In this document: piece by piece, positions 33,901 to 45,366 of the stretch
Numbering within the stretch: position 1 is the stretch's first letter
Layout of the letters: every line of letters starts with the position of its first letter
Origin: Nissolia schottii
Taxonomy: Eukaryota > Streptophyta > Magnoliopsida > Fabales > Fabaceae
Length of the DNA stretch: 64,000 bases
Assembly (NCBI GenBank): GCA_003254905.1
Contig: QANU01055972.1
Coordinates: 62,001 to 126,000, forward strand
Direction of reading: 5' to 3'
The notes under the pieces: model-generated
Told to the model about the DNA's origin: nothing
The model's input: only the letters and a program-made list of their open reading frames with translations
Databases searched by the model: none
Made by a program: the position numbers and the translations under genes

Positions 33901-36900
33901 ACATATATATCAAGTGACAGCACTATCTTATAATGAGAGACAAGATGAGCTAATTTTGACCTTTCAACCTCACATGAATGGTTAAGATTTGAATTTATTT
34001 AAAGATCACATGTAATTGGAAGGGTAAAGAGAATCAACCTTCAGTGTAATCAGACAGGTAATAGAGCCCAAGTTTCAGAGATAATTGCCTGATATTTAGA
34101 ATAAAATGACCACAGCAAAAAATAATAGAATTATAGTGGTCAATCAAGAAGAGATACCTGAGATTTGAATTCACCTTTCTTATCCATAGTAAGAAAAAAT
34201 TCAAATAGAGGAACACCAGCAGAAGATGTTGCAAGTTGCCTAGAAAAATATGGTGACAGGGTCAACACCAGAAGCTACACACGGTAATAGCAAGACCACC
34301 TAAAATATCTCATGTACAGAAATGCCTTGAAACGCATCAAAAAGTGAAAGTTGTTTCCAAGAAAAACAAATAATAAATTATTAGCATTTCATACAAGGAA
34401 AACATATAGCACTGAAAATGACTGGAAATTTCGTGCAGAGAACATATGTATACACAGCTTTCAGGTATCAGCTTTGTCTAAGACAATCTTAGCATTAAAC
34501 TTCTGGTCTATCAGATTCATAAATTCAGCACTTGCACTCCCCAGAACAATATTTTTTCTCTGTTATTTAGGAAATTTCAGTTACTAAGTTAATTACTTCA
34601 TCCAATCTCATCTAGTATAGGGTGTTCAACAATACGACCAGGCACTTTAAGGTGCTGAAGGAGGCATGCCAATAAAATACTAGCTCATCAAATTTGCCAA
34701 AGGTTATAGCAACAGATACTCATTGCAATTTAAATATAATACCTGCTTAACTCTTACAAGATACACAGGTTAGCAACTAAAAACATACCGGTCACTACTA
34801 TACAGACAATTTGAAATAGAGGGAGTTGAAGTAAAGCAACTTAAAGGTAGTGGAACTCAGCACCAAATACTTTTGACACATTTACACAATTCATTGTTCA
34901 ATAGTACACTTCTTAAAAGGAGGAGCATTTCCTTTACCAAAATAGGGTTTTTCTTTCATGAAAAAGACAAATTTACTAACATGACTTCAATCGTCCATAC
35001 ATATAGTACCTAGGACTGTAGCTCCTTGCAACATATCTTCCATGTTCTGGAGTTATGCGTATAATTAGACCGTGTGGATCATTAACGTCTTTTGAAGTAC
35101 CAACCCACCATCCCACCTGCAAGAGCATATACATATATAACTTCAAATAATGTTACAAGTTCAAGAGATGTAACAAGATTAAAAGTGAAATCAGATGTTA
35201 ATAGCAGCGCAATCTATTGGCAGTGAATGGAGAACAAAATATCACACCAAGGCATTAATTTAACCAAAACAAAGAATACAATTTACCAATTCATACTGAA
35301 ATGAATTAGAACCATAACTATTTTAGAACCAAGTAATAAAAGAACTGAACCCCTGAAATATTAAAGCAAACAATAAGCAAACCAAATATGCTCACAACTC
35401 ATAGTAGCGAAAAAAGTAGCGTAGAAAGTCAGGCCTCAATGATGCAAAGTTTAAACCCAAGCAACAGGGATTTTAAGAGCTACTAGTATTATTAGGGTCA
35501 CACATTGACATTGCATTGGTCATTCTATTTCCATCACAGTGCAGATATATTCAACCAAGTTGTCATTAAAAGTTGCATGAGAACTCACAAGTCCAGCACC
35601 AGCTTTATCTCTTAAAAAAGCTGCATCACTATACCGCTCTTCCTTTATGGCTCTCTGAAAGATTAGAAAACATAAATTATATATTTGGAAAAAGTACATA
35701 GGATTGTAAAATGGAAAATAAAGCACAAAATTTGGAGGATTCTGCTAGGCATAAAAACATCTTTGAATTCAAAATTCCTACATTGAGATAAGACATCACT
35801 CGTCCAACACTGTCATTAGTGGCTGCAGCTGCGATTGCCACCTTAAGCCTGGCAGCATCATCATAATCCTCCAAACACACAGCACGACTTAACTGAGACT
35901 GTGGAGCAAAAAATCATATCAGCAACTAAACGTCAGTAAACCAAAAGGTTAGAACATGAATTGAATTATGTAAGGGTTCAAAGAAACCCTACTTAAGTAG
36001 GCATGCGAGTTCCCTTTGACAAAATACGAGAAGTTTAACAGCAAAAATAACGGGCTTCTTCACGCAACAACAAGCGCTTGTTAATCAAATCCGACAAAAA
36101 AATTGTTCATGACAGTGTTATTTACATGACTGTTAACTAAAAGCAAAAAGTTTCCCCTTTTGATCATCTACAGCCTTTTAGAAAACCAAAGTAAATGGCT
36201 AACTAACACGAATGCTAATAGAAAGCAATTAATAAGCCTGATTGGTTTTAAGGTAACAAGGGAGCACCTCTAACTCTAGTTCCGGAAGGACTTTCATATA
36301 ATAATATTAAAGAATGACAGCCCTTAATTAACAAAATTAACAAGAAAAAATGATTGGGGGGCGAAAGTTGTGCACTGCTAGAACTTTAAATTTAGGATTT
36401 TGTGCAGGTGTAACAGCTCCCTTCTCATAGTACCCCTGATTCTACACAACAGTGACAACACCAATCCTCACAATAATAAATAAATAAAATAAATAAACCT
36501 ACCAGAAACGATTTTTAACACAAAAATCCCTTTTGTCCCCTGACACACCCCAAAAATCAAAACAACCCCTTTCTTCTAAGAATCCAAAACCACATCAACA
36601 TCGATTTTGATATACAACCGAAAACAACAAATAATCGGTATCTTCGCGGGTACCTTTAGAACGGAGAGAAGACGCTCCTGCTCGTCGACCTCCTGGAATT
36701 GCCGGCGCCACCGATCCCAATCCCATTCTCCCACCTCACAACCACCTCCCGCCTCACCAACAACCTCCGCCGCTTCGTCGCCGTCTTTCCAGAGTGAGTT
36801 GATGGCGGAATCGAATTGCTTGATGGCGTTCCTGACGAAGTCGTGGAGCATCGAGTGCCATCGGCGTCCGTCGCCACCGCCGGTGCTGTTGCTGTCGTCG

Positions 36901-37055
36901 GAGGAGGAGGCGTTGAGGCAGCGGCAGGGGGAATGGGAATGGGATGAAGGGAAGGGAAGGAGTGAGGGCCTTCTGAGAGGGAAAGGGATTGAGTGCTTCT
37001 GGTTCGGGAAGCTCAGCTTCGGAGCTGTGGGAGCAGATATTGAAGCCATAACCAT
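30954..37055 (-). CDS. EX1: EXECUTER 1, plastid singlet-oxygen signalling protein
   Basis: EX1 sits at thylakoid grana margins and starts singlet-oxygen retrograde signalling; in Arabidopsis it is oxidised and then degraded by FtsH. Eleven exons: 36654-37055, 35782-35898, 35589-35654, 35010-35116, 34158-34239, 32861-33616, 32627-32750, 32328-32497, 31468-31542, 31206-31298 and 30954-31079. All are in phase, giving 705 residues. A Ser/Pro-rich transit peptide is followed by [18 protein letters not shown], the UVR-like [20 protein letters not shown] and [16 protein letters not shown], a long acidic tract, and the conserved C-terminal domain. The Trp in [15 protein letters not shown] is at the place of Arabidopsis Trp643, the oxidised sensor residue. 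The usual end NRLRLQ is followed here by an extra tail, [11 protein letters not shown]. The start could be 37055 (MVMASIS) or 37049 (MASIS). EX2 is the alternative name. Confidence 0.92.
31754..31920 (-). mobile_element. SINE in an EX1 intron, with perfect 17-bp target duplication
   Basis: On the minus strand the insert carries a perfect RNA polymerase III box B, GGTTCGAATCC (plus strand 31888-31898), near its 5' end and an A-run at its 3' end (T-run on the plus strand, 31754-31758). TACTTCTACTAACTTTT flanks both sides (31737-31753 and 31921-31937). Box A is not clear and only about 22 bases precede box B, so the copy may be 5'-truncated. It lies in the same orientation as EX1, in the intron between 31543 and 32327. 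The family is not named. Confidence 0.85.
31970..32064. repeat. Hairpin-forming inverted repeat in the same EX1 intron
   Basis: ACCTATTTGAAAACTTGGAT (31970-31989), with a few more paired bases, is matched by its inverse ending at 32064. The stem has 23 perfect base pairs followed by a partly paired part, and the loop is about 32 bases. It resembles the end of a small foldback or MITE element; the flanking 'GTCCCTGTAGTT' repeats once at 32064 and 32091. Confidence 0.8.
33244..33325 (-). repeat. EX1: Acidic codon repeat inside EX1 exon 6
   Basis: A run of GAA/GAT/GAG codons encodes an almost unbroken Glu/Asp tract after VIEQII. Such trinucleotide-like tracts tend to vary in length between alleles. 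Arabidopsis EX1 has a shorter acidic stretch in the same place. Confidence 0.8.
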
Positions 37056-38724
37056 CACAAACACAAACACAAGAGGGGGAAAAAAATAGCTCTTTGCCTT
37101 GGTTTTTAGTTTGAAGGGTGAAATAATAGTGGATATGTGAATTTGTGAATATTTTCTCAAATTTTTCTTTCTTTTTTCTTTATTTATTTGTATATTTGGA
37201 AGGGAGAAGGAAAAGTGAGCCACCACTTATTTATTTATCAAAAATGCTACGTCTTCTCTCTCGTAGCAATCATAATTTGTGAGTGATATAAGTGTAAATC
37301 TGATGATATATGCAATAGAAAAATTTTACCACTTATATCATTATTGATGTACATATAATATTACTTTTTATTTATTAATAAAAATGTTACATGTATATTC
37401 AATTTTATACATTCATATATACACGATTCATAATGCACAAATTTTATTTTCATGAGTGCACAAACATTACAAACTTATAGATGATATTTTTAATTATACT
37501 TAATTAAATACATACATATTACAAACATTAAAATATAAATTTTATATATATAAGTATAAGGTATATGTATGGTGTATATTTTTTTTAAGTATCTGTGAGA
37601 TGACTCTTTATTAATTACTACCCCTAGATAGAAAGAGAGAGAAGAAATTGGGAATATTGGCATGATGCTAATACACCAAAAAAGTTGTAAATGAGGATTA
37701 AGAAACATGAGGCTGTGAAGGTGACTGTGAAATTTTTATTTGGGGATGGCTCCTCAAGAATGCTAAGATTTTTTATTTTAGGATAAGGATGAAATTCCAT
37801 CCTGCTGTGTGCCTCTTTTCGATGGCTTTCTGTTTTCTTTTTTTTCCTCTAATTTTCTTTTCGTGGTGGCTACCAACGGGGTTGGTGTGTGAAAATGAGA
37901 AAGCTTTTGGTTAACAGGTGTCTCTAAAATCAGTATGTTAGCGAATAAACTGTGGCAAGTTCCCATGTTTAATTTCCAATATTAAGTGATTCGATATATA
38001 AATATTTTTTATTTATCAAATTTATGATTTGTTAATATTAAATAAATAACCGGTACCATTACAAAAATTTGCGCACGGAAAGAAGAACCAAAATAGTCTA
38101 ATGAGAACTAAAATTTTAAATTTTAAATATTGCAGCAAAGTTTATTCTAATTAAATATTTTTTGACCCATCAGATACTAGTACTCTATTATAAGTATATT
38201 TTTAAAAATTTAATAAATAATTTATTTAATTTTGATTACAAATTTTAAGTTCTGTAATTTATTTTATTCTAATAAAGTACTCTTTGATCAGTCAGAGATC
38301 TAAATATTCTTCTTTAAAAAAATCATATCAGATCATTAAAAAATTAATATTAGTAGTATAATTTCAATAAAATAGACATTATATTTCATTAGAAACTCAT
38401 CATTACATACGTCTCTTGCAACAAGTTTTTTTTATAGCATTTCAATGGCCACGCATTTTATTCTAGTATTGCACTGATTTTAAACCACAATGAAAAATAT
38501 AAAGAAGCTTCATACAAGGACACTTGGCCTCTATAAGCTTAAAACCTTGTACGCAGCCAGCCATTGAAAGGAAATCATTTCGGATTTTATTAGACAAATG
38601 AATGCTTAAGCATTTCAGCACTATTTTTTCTTTTTGCCTTTTCTCCTATTGTCCTTTTCTTGTTTTTGACATTCTTTCTGAGAGCTGATTTTAATATTTC
38701 AGTCTGTAACATAGAAACTTCATT
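37056..38724. other. EX1 5' flank and AT-rich spacer
   Basis: The first ~150 bases are the EX1 leader and promoter side. The rest is AT-rich with TA-rich runs near 37540-37560. No gene seen. Confidence 0.45.
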
Positions 38725-38984
38725 GAGTAAAACCTACTTTAGTCCTTGAAAGATACGCATCTTCAGATTAGTTCTCCAAAGATCATTGCTCCATATAAGT
38801 CTCTCAAAAGATTCAAAACAATTAGACATTGTTCCTTTTTCATCACCAATTTAGTCCCCCAAAAAAATAAATATGGTGATATTTTAGATCTTTAAGGGCT
38901 TATGTAATGACAATGATCTTTGAAAGACTAATATGATGACATGTGTATCTTTTGAGGACTGAGAACTAACACAAGGTTTTACTC
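38725..38984. mobile_element. MITE-like element, 260 bp
   Basis: It starts GAGTAAAACCTACTTTAGTC and ends GACTGAGAACTAACACAAGGTTTTACTC. The outer 11 bases are perfect inverse copies and similarity continues through 'AAAGATAC(G/A)CAT', giving terminal inverted repeats of about 40 bases. The middle also has repeated 'AAAGATCATTG'-like words in both orientations. A clean target duplication is not seen. Confidence 0.65.
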
Positions 38985-39070
38985 AAAATTTATTTGAAGT
39001 TGTTTCAATTGGCCATTCCACCACAGACACAGTCAGAAATAGAAACAATGAACACATATGAACACTTTTA

Positions 39071-41463
39071 CTAGGACTTCTTGTGCAATAAGGGGTCACT
39101 GATGACCTGAGGCTCAAAGTCTGGTTTCACATAGCGAGCTAGTGTCTCTGCATACAACTCGTACCTAGCAGTCATCCTGAACCCCCACTTGTCTTTCACC
39201 TGCCTACACAAATTAAGATCCAAGTCTGTGATCAACAAGCCATCCTTGTTCCGAGATAGAGATGGTGTGCAGGATGCATCTGGCGCCGAAATATGGCTGG
39301 ATCCATAGAAGTGCCCAAAATCTGCATGTGCTGGCTTCCCATCACCAGAAGTAAATGGGTTGGGGAACGTCTCGGTCCCAACACGATTGATTGAAGCAAC
39401 AAAATAACTATTTGCTATCGCAGCGTTACGTGCCTGAAAAACAGTAAACACTTTTTAAGCAGGACCAATGATACATGTGAATTCTCTTTTTGTTTAGTCA
39501 TTTAAGAACTGATTTCATGCTGAGTATCTATGTATAGGCATCATAATCTTGCAGTTATAAGTTATAACCGCATCATGTAAGTGCAAGAATCAATCAATGC
39601 ATCAGAATCAAGGTTTGGTTGAGAGGACTTCAGCATGTCTTCCTTAACTATAAATCAACTGACCTCTATTGGCCACATTGGTTCGCTAAGTTTGCCAACA
39701 GTGGCAGAAGGGTTGAAAACAATCTCCGCACCATTCAAGCCAAAGGCCAACCAATTTAGTGGATGGTGCCTACCATAACATATGTTAATGGCAATCTTCC
39801 CAAATGCTGTTTCAAATACAGGGTGGCCAGTATTTCCTTCCATATAATATGTGCTCTCATTGAAGTCCCCAACTCGTGGTATATGGTTCTGCTAAATGTT
39901 ATGTGATCATGAGATAACTGCAAGAGAAGCTTTTGCAGTAAAGATTAGAAGCAGAAAGCTTATACAATTACCTTCCTGTGCTTTCCAATTATATTGCCAT
40001 GATTTCCAATTATGACAACAGTGTTCCAGATGACCTCTCCATGGTTAATATCTCTCTCAAGAATTGGACTTATAATTACCATGTTATATTTCAGGGAAAA
40101 GCTTTGCAAAAATTCTGTTGATTCCCCATCGACAGGTTCTGCAAATTCACACCACTTCTTCTCTCGCGTGCAGAAGGCAAATGGCATCATCCATGCTTCC
40201 TGTAATAGAAGTATATAAAAATCATTTCAGATTTCAGATCACAGTATGAAAGCAACTGGAAAATGCTCATACTCATGCAACCTACTTGCAAGCATAATAT
40301 GTTGACTCCTGAAGAACCAGCAGCATCAATAATTGGCTTTAGTTTCTTAAAGATAGCCTTCTTCTGATCGGAAAAGTGAGCAGTTGTTGGAAGGGCAATA
40401 GAGTTCTGAATCAAACCAACCCTCACTACACGAGGTTCTCTAAGTAGTTCTTTGTCAGCATGAAAGCTGAAAGCCTGAGAGAAATAAACTTGAAATCATC
40501 AGATCAACCAGAAATACATCAGAAATAAGCAAGAGTTTCTATATTGAAGAAAGAAGCTGTGGTTAATTAATGGACTAATCTAAAACCATCTAATTTAACC
40601 AATAGGAGCTAATAGATTACTAAAATGATTTAACAGACACAGCTAGACAAGAAAAGAAAGATTAGTCGTTCCCTTAGAATAGGAAAGATGAAAAGTGACA
40701 GTGCTTTTTGATATAATCTATGCCTGAATGCATCCTTAATTCATTCCTCCCATTTTCACTCCTGCCGAACGCAACCTTAAGCCCTAGGATGAGTATAATA
40801 AATAAAAACAACCCATCAAGCTAAAGCAAGGTGATTTCACTTCCTCTTGAGTCTTGAACACTTGTCTTGTTTCTCAAGCATAAGTAGACAAGTGTAATTC
40901 ACTTTGTAAAATGTTTAACATTAATAATAATAATAATAATATTAAAAAATTTCAGATGGGAGAATTGCATGATATTAAGACAATTTTATGAAGGTGTGCA
41001 CAAGCAAAATGAATCCAATATTCCCTCCATCCTAAAACTTGATACCTGGAGGTCGAAACCATGTTGGGCAGAGAGAGATGTAACAGAGTGTGGGAGAGCA
41101 ATTGTTTCAAGTGGCTTTCCGCAATTAAGGCCAGTAAGCAAACTGCTGACTTCCTGAAATGGCAGTAGTAACCCATATTAGAAAAAGAGGTCAAGCAAAT
41201 CAAATAAGGGGACATGAATCACCCAATTGTTTCACACAAGCTGCCACAAATCATGTAATACAGTAAACCCTAAGATAAACGCCCTTGATTCCAATACAAA
41301 AGAGGGTAGGCACCTGGAAGTGATGGGGCTTTAGATTGTCCTTGAGGAGACGGTGAAGGGAGTCGTAGCCGCAGATGGAACCATCACCCCCAGAGGCAGA
41401 GGAGGCATTCAAATCTTCTTCGGCCTTGGCGTGCAATGCCCTTCTGTCGTGGCTCTTCTCCAT
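39071..41463 (-). CDS. PYD3: Beta-ureidopropionase (N-carbamoyl-beta-alanine amidohydrolase)
   Basis: This is the last enzyme of reductive pyrimidine breakdown, releasing beta-alanine, CO2 and ammonia from N-carbamoyl-beta-alanine in the cytosol. Six exons, 41314-41463, 41046-41153, 40286-40474, 39972-40199, 39664-39888 and 39071-39433, encode 420 residues in phase, close to other eukaryotic members. It belongs to the nitrilase (carbon-nitrogen hydrolase) superfamily. The catalytic Glu is expected in [11 protein letters not shown], the Lys in GKHRKNHIPR (222-225), and the nucleophile is Cys262 in [31 protein letters not shown] and the substrate-loop [15 protein letters not shown] are family signatures. 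The start [13 protein letters not shown] has no targeting signal. It lies in tandem with EX1, 2.0 kb downstream of the EX1 start. Confidence 0.95.
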
Positions 41464-41656
41464 CTCTCGATCAGATTCAGCTTAGCCAAGAGGATTGCAA
41501 TGCCAATACTCTCTCGTCTTCGCTGTCCTCTGTTATCTAACTAAATGATCATATTCCTTTTATTTATTTATTTATGTTTCCCTTGCGTGTTGCTTTGAAA
41601 ATGTAATTGCCATTAATCAATCACTCCCCTTACTAAACAAGAAGAGTACTCGGTGT

Positions 41657-43472
41657 GGTGATAGCTACCGTGCTACTCCACATATTTGGTTTCATTGCAT
41701 GGTATTCTTATTTTGGATGAAATCTTTGTTTCAAATTTACATTCGTGGTCACCGCTCCCCCTTACTAATAAACTATCTCAAAATTGCACACACGGCCCTA
41801 CACGTTTTTCATTTTGCAAATCACTTTCTCATTTCACAATAGAGCATCGAAAACTCTCAAACCCCAAAACCTAAAGTCATCCCTCCCACCGTCGCTTCTC
41901 CGACACGAGAGACATTTGGACTTCTAGTGGGATGAGTTGTATGATTATTAGAATGAATTGGAGTCTTGGGTTGCTTAAAATTTAATTAGAAATTTTATTA
42001 AAATAAAATTTGAAATAGTAATTGTTACGGGCTAAAGAGTAGGGGTTCAGAGGACTCCAACCCTATAAGGAGGGAAATAATCTCATCTTCCTTAAAGGCG
42101 GCATACCTTTTAAGGAGAGAGAGAAGCTCACATTGCCCAAAGGGCTTATAGAGGCCTCAGCCCACTACAGAGTAGGGGAAGCTCTCCTCACATGCTCGCA
42201 TCGGCCCAAAGAGAGAGAGCTTAACAACACCAAGAGGAGGAGAAAGTTGTAGGCCCAAGGCTCGGGGTCCGATTCGGCCCAGCAAAGCTAAAAGAGGAAG
42301 CAGCGACTTCTCCTCCTCCAATTCGCAATCAACTCCTAGATAAGTGAGGAAAGATAAGCTGAGGAAGCTATTATGCAAATTTCCCTAGCTCTATCTCTAT
42401 CTAAACATCCTAACTCATCTATAAAAGCACATGACCTTAGGTCACCAAATATCACTCATTCCTTCTCTGGAGAACTCGCCTAATACTTGTGTTTACTTGA
42501 GCGTCGGAGTGCCTTTGCAGGTACACCCCGCCGCTGCACTCTCTCTAAGAAAGGAACCCGCTTAGAGCTTCTGTCCAAGCATTGTAGCTTCCGTCAAGGC
42601 GCCTTCCTCACCCTCTACTAGTGTTCAGATAACTTTGTTCCCTATATGAATTATTTGCAAACAGTAATAATAATTAATAATTAATAACTAATTATCATAA
42701 TAATACAAGTAAATCTTATTCCTCCCCTTCTCGAGAACCCTGTACTCCTTCCTCCATGACGAAAACCATCGAACACTACCCTCTACCGCAAAAACCAACA
42801 ACAACAAGGAATCATAAGCGTTTCATCCTCTGCTTGAAGAGGCCAATAGAGATGTAGATCTCCTTGCAACGTAACACAACCACCAAGTGATAAAGGAAGA
42901 CAAAGGTGCTCAATTGCCGCTACCAATGGCCAGATCCACCACCATCGGTGCGCGCTCATCACCACGTTAGTCATAGAGGAATATGGATTCGGTGGCTCCG
43001 CTATGACATGATGTGAGTGTCGTCTTCACACCAGTGGGTGGCGCGGTGGGAATTTCGTCTTCGCGCTGGTGAGTGATACGGTGAAGGTGGTGTATTCACC
43101 TTAGTAGGTGACTAAAGCGACAATGGTAGTTTAAGAGGTAGAATGCTCAATGATGGAGAGAGGAGGCAAAGTGAGGTGGAATTGCTTAGGGATCAAAGCA
43201 TATTGCTATAATTGCTTTTGTTGTTCGGTGTGAAGGGTTGGTGGTCGAGAGATTTGTTGTTATTGCTAACACGATGGTGAAGAGGTGAGGATAATGGATA
43301 TGAGAAGGTGAGATTGGTCTTGCAAAATTAAAAATAGCGGTCTCATATTGTAAGTTCTTTTTAACTTGAGTGTGTGGTAGGAAGAAATGTTATTTTGGCA
43401 GTCATTTGAACTCAATTTTTAGGGTACCATACAATAGTACCAAACATGTGGGATACCATGATAGCCTTCACC
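41657..43472. mobile_element. Mutator-like non-autonomous element (A) with a nested solo LTR
   Basis: The left end, GGTGATAGCTACCGTG, is an inverse partner of the right end, CATGATAGCCTTCACC. The match runs inward for about 100 bases through 'CCACAT(A/G)TTTGGT...ATTG(C/T)ATGGTA'. Flanks share CTCGGT (left ...ACTCGGTGT, right CTCGGTAAT), compatible with a decayed 9-bp duplication. Without the nested LTR it is about 1.17 kb. The interior (42720-43310) is relatively GC-rich but has no convincing protein. Its ends resemble those of element B at 60033-61351, so the two are probably one family. The 190 bases between PYD3 and the left end hold the PYD3 leader side. Confidence 0.65.
42023..42663 (+). 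mobile_element. Solo LTR, Ty3/gypsy type (Tat/Ogre-like), 641 bp
   Basis: It starts TGTTACGG and ends GCAAACA, and is flanked by a perfect 5-bp duplication GTAAT (42018-42022 and 42664-42668). A TATA-like CTATAAAAGC lies near 42419. The downstream 'CTTGAGCGTCGGAGTG' and 'TTTGCAGGTACACCCC' words are typical of plant Tat-lineage Ty3 LTRs, from memory. There is no internal region and no second LTR, so it is a recombination remnant. The intact ends suggest a fairly young insertion; no paired LTR exists for dating. It is nested in element A. Confidence 0.85.
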
Positions 43473-43853
43473 CTCGGTAATTGTGGTGCATAGGCAAACT
43501 TTTTCTTCAAAACAAGCTCAACACCTCAAATTTGGACTGGTGTGTCCCACAAAATATTTTTTTAGTTCCACCAATTAAAAGTATCATCTTTTATGAATTA
43601 TTTTTTTAGTTTTTACAACTTGCAATGTATTAAAAATTAAAAATTTTCACTTTTCAATAAAAATATTTTCACTCTCTTAAACAATGCTCTAAGAGTACTC
43701 TTTAACTTTTTCTATATATAAAGATTAAGAAATTAGTGGTAGTTAATGTTCTTAGAGCATGCATTAAACGTGCTTTAAGAACATACAAATATTTCCCTAC
43801 CTTTAAGGTATTAGACTTGGTAATTGTATAATTTTATATCAATCTTGTTATTT

Positions 43854-44117
43854 GTACATCTCAAAAAAATCACCAAACGATTACCTAGACAGATAAACAA
43901 ACATTACAAAAATATAAAAATAAACATTACATAATAGAGAAATAAACATTATCACCAAACATTTTCTATATGCCCCGTGCACGTATGAGTTTAATATTTA
44001 TACAAAACAGAGAAATAAACATTGTCACTGAAGCGTGTTTGATATTGCTCATTTTATATTTTATAATGTTTGTTTTCTTGTTTGAGTAACTGTTAGGTGA
44101 CAATTTTTGAGATGTAC
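43854..44117. mobile_element. MITE-like element, 264 bp, with ~65-bp imperfect inverted ends
   Basis: It starts GTACATCTCAAAAAAATCACC and ends GGTGACAATTTTTGAGATGTAC. The inverse match continues through 'AACAAACATTA' and 'AATATAAAA' for about 65 bases. The centre repeats 'AAATAAACATTA' words. Flanking duplication is not clear. Between it and 45366 the DNA is AT-rich with no gene I can support until the leader of the next gene. Confidence 0.65.
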
Positions 44118-45366
44118 ACGTAGTATTTTTAGTTTAATACACTCTCTTTACTGTGTACATGTGTCTTTATGCAAGAATTTTCGAGCTTGTAGCATCTCTA
44201 ATTTCTTAGAAATGGGGATAGAGTGTGGATGGCATTTTAGAAATGAGAATCGTAACGATCAAACTTTAATCATTTTAGTTATAATAGCTCTTGTATTAAA
44301 TCGAGAATCATCTTTGCCAAACGCTCAAGCTAACTTAACAGAGAGGGTTGTCTTACATTTATGAATGTCATATCCTATTTTATCTCTAAATAATGTGAGA
44401 CTGTAACATACTTTTACACTTTGAAATAAACATCTGTAGACAACTTAATAATAATCATATTATAAACTATCATATTATGTTAAGAGCCATTAGTACGTGA
44501 CAATTAAGTGATTATACAGTTTCTACTTACACATGATTATTTATTTTCCAATTAACTTAAGAATTTAGTTTCAACACATTTTATATTGCACAACTTTTTT
44601 TTTATATATATTATTATGAAATCAAATCACTTCACACGTCTAACTTTAAAAAAAATAAAAATGTAAGAGCAAAACATACTTACTAATTTAACATCTTTTG
44701 AGATTTTATTTTTATATACATCAATTATAAAATATTTTTACACACTCATGTAATTAAAATTTTCACGTACATATTTGAGTGTTGAGAAATTCGATTGCTT
44801 TTGCAAACAATTTTTTATTCTATTTACAATTTATTATATAAGAAAATCTAATAAATGTTCCCATGACTTTTATTAAAACAAAAATAACAATTATTTATTA
44901 AAAAATATGAGATCTAATAATTTTTAATACCACTATTATTAATTTTTTAACCAATATTTTTATTATTATACATTTACATTAACATTTAATAGCATTGGCC
45001 CACGTTTCAGAATATTAAAAACATCGCTCCTCCCATTTTTTTAGTGAGGAGTAAACAAGAATCCCTGCTCCGTTTTCTCTTGCCCCACGAAAGTGGACAC
45101 ATTGAAGCTTTCAATTGGATCACTGGATTAACTGTACTGCTCTAGAACGTATCCCAGCATTCAACCGCCACGTGTCGCCTTCCCGCTCAGTGGCCAGTAC
45201 CCGCCTCCACTCCCATTGGCCGCTGAAGAATCAAAGAACCCCCCGCTCCCAAGTACTAACACAACGCCCCCAAGCAATCAAATTCCCCTTCCCAACCCAA
45301 CAACGAAGAAAACGAAACGCAAAAATTCATTCCCTGGCGTTCGAGAAAGCTCGAGAAAGGAAAAGA

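Noticed and set aside
45115-45366. In-frame upstream ATG extending the TVP15-like protein by 84 residues
   Set aside because: The extension is Arg/Ser/Pro-rich, resembles promoter and leader DNA, and precedes a well-placed MARNGD start.
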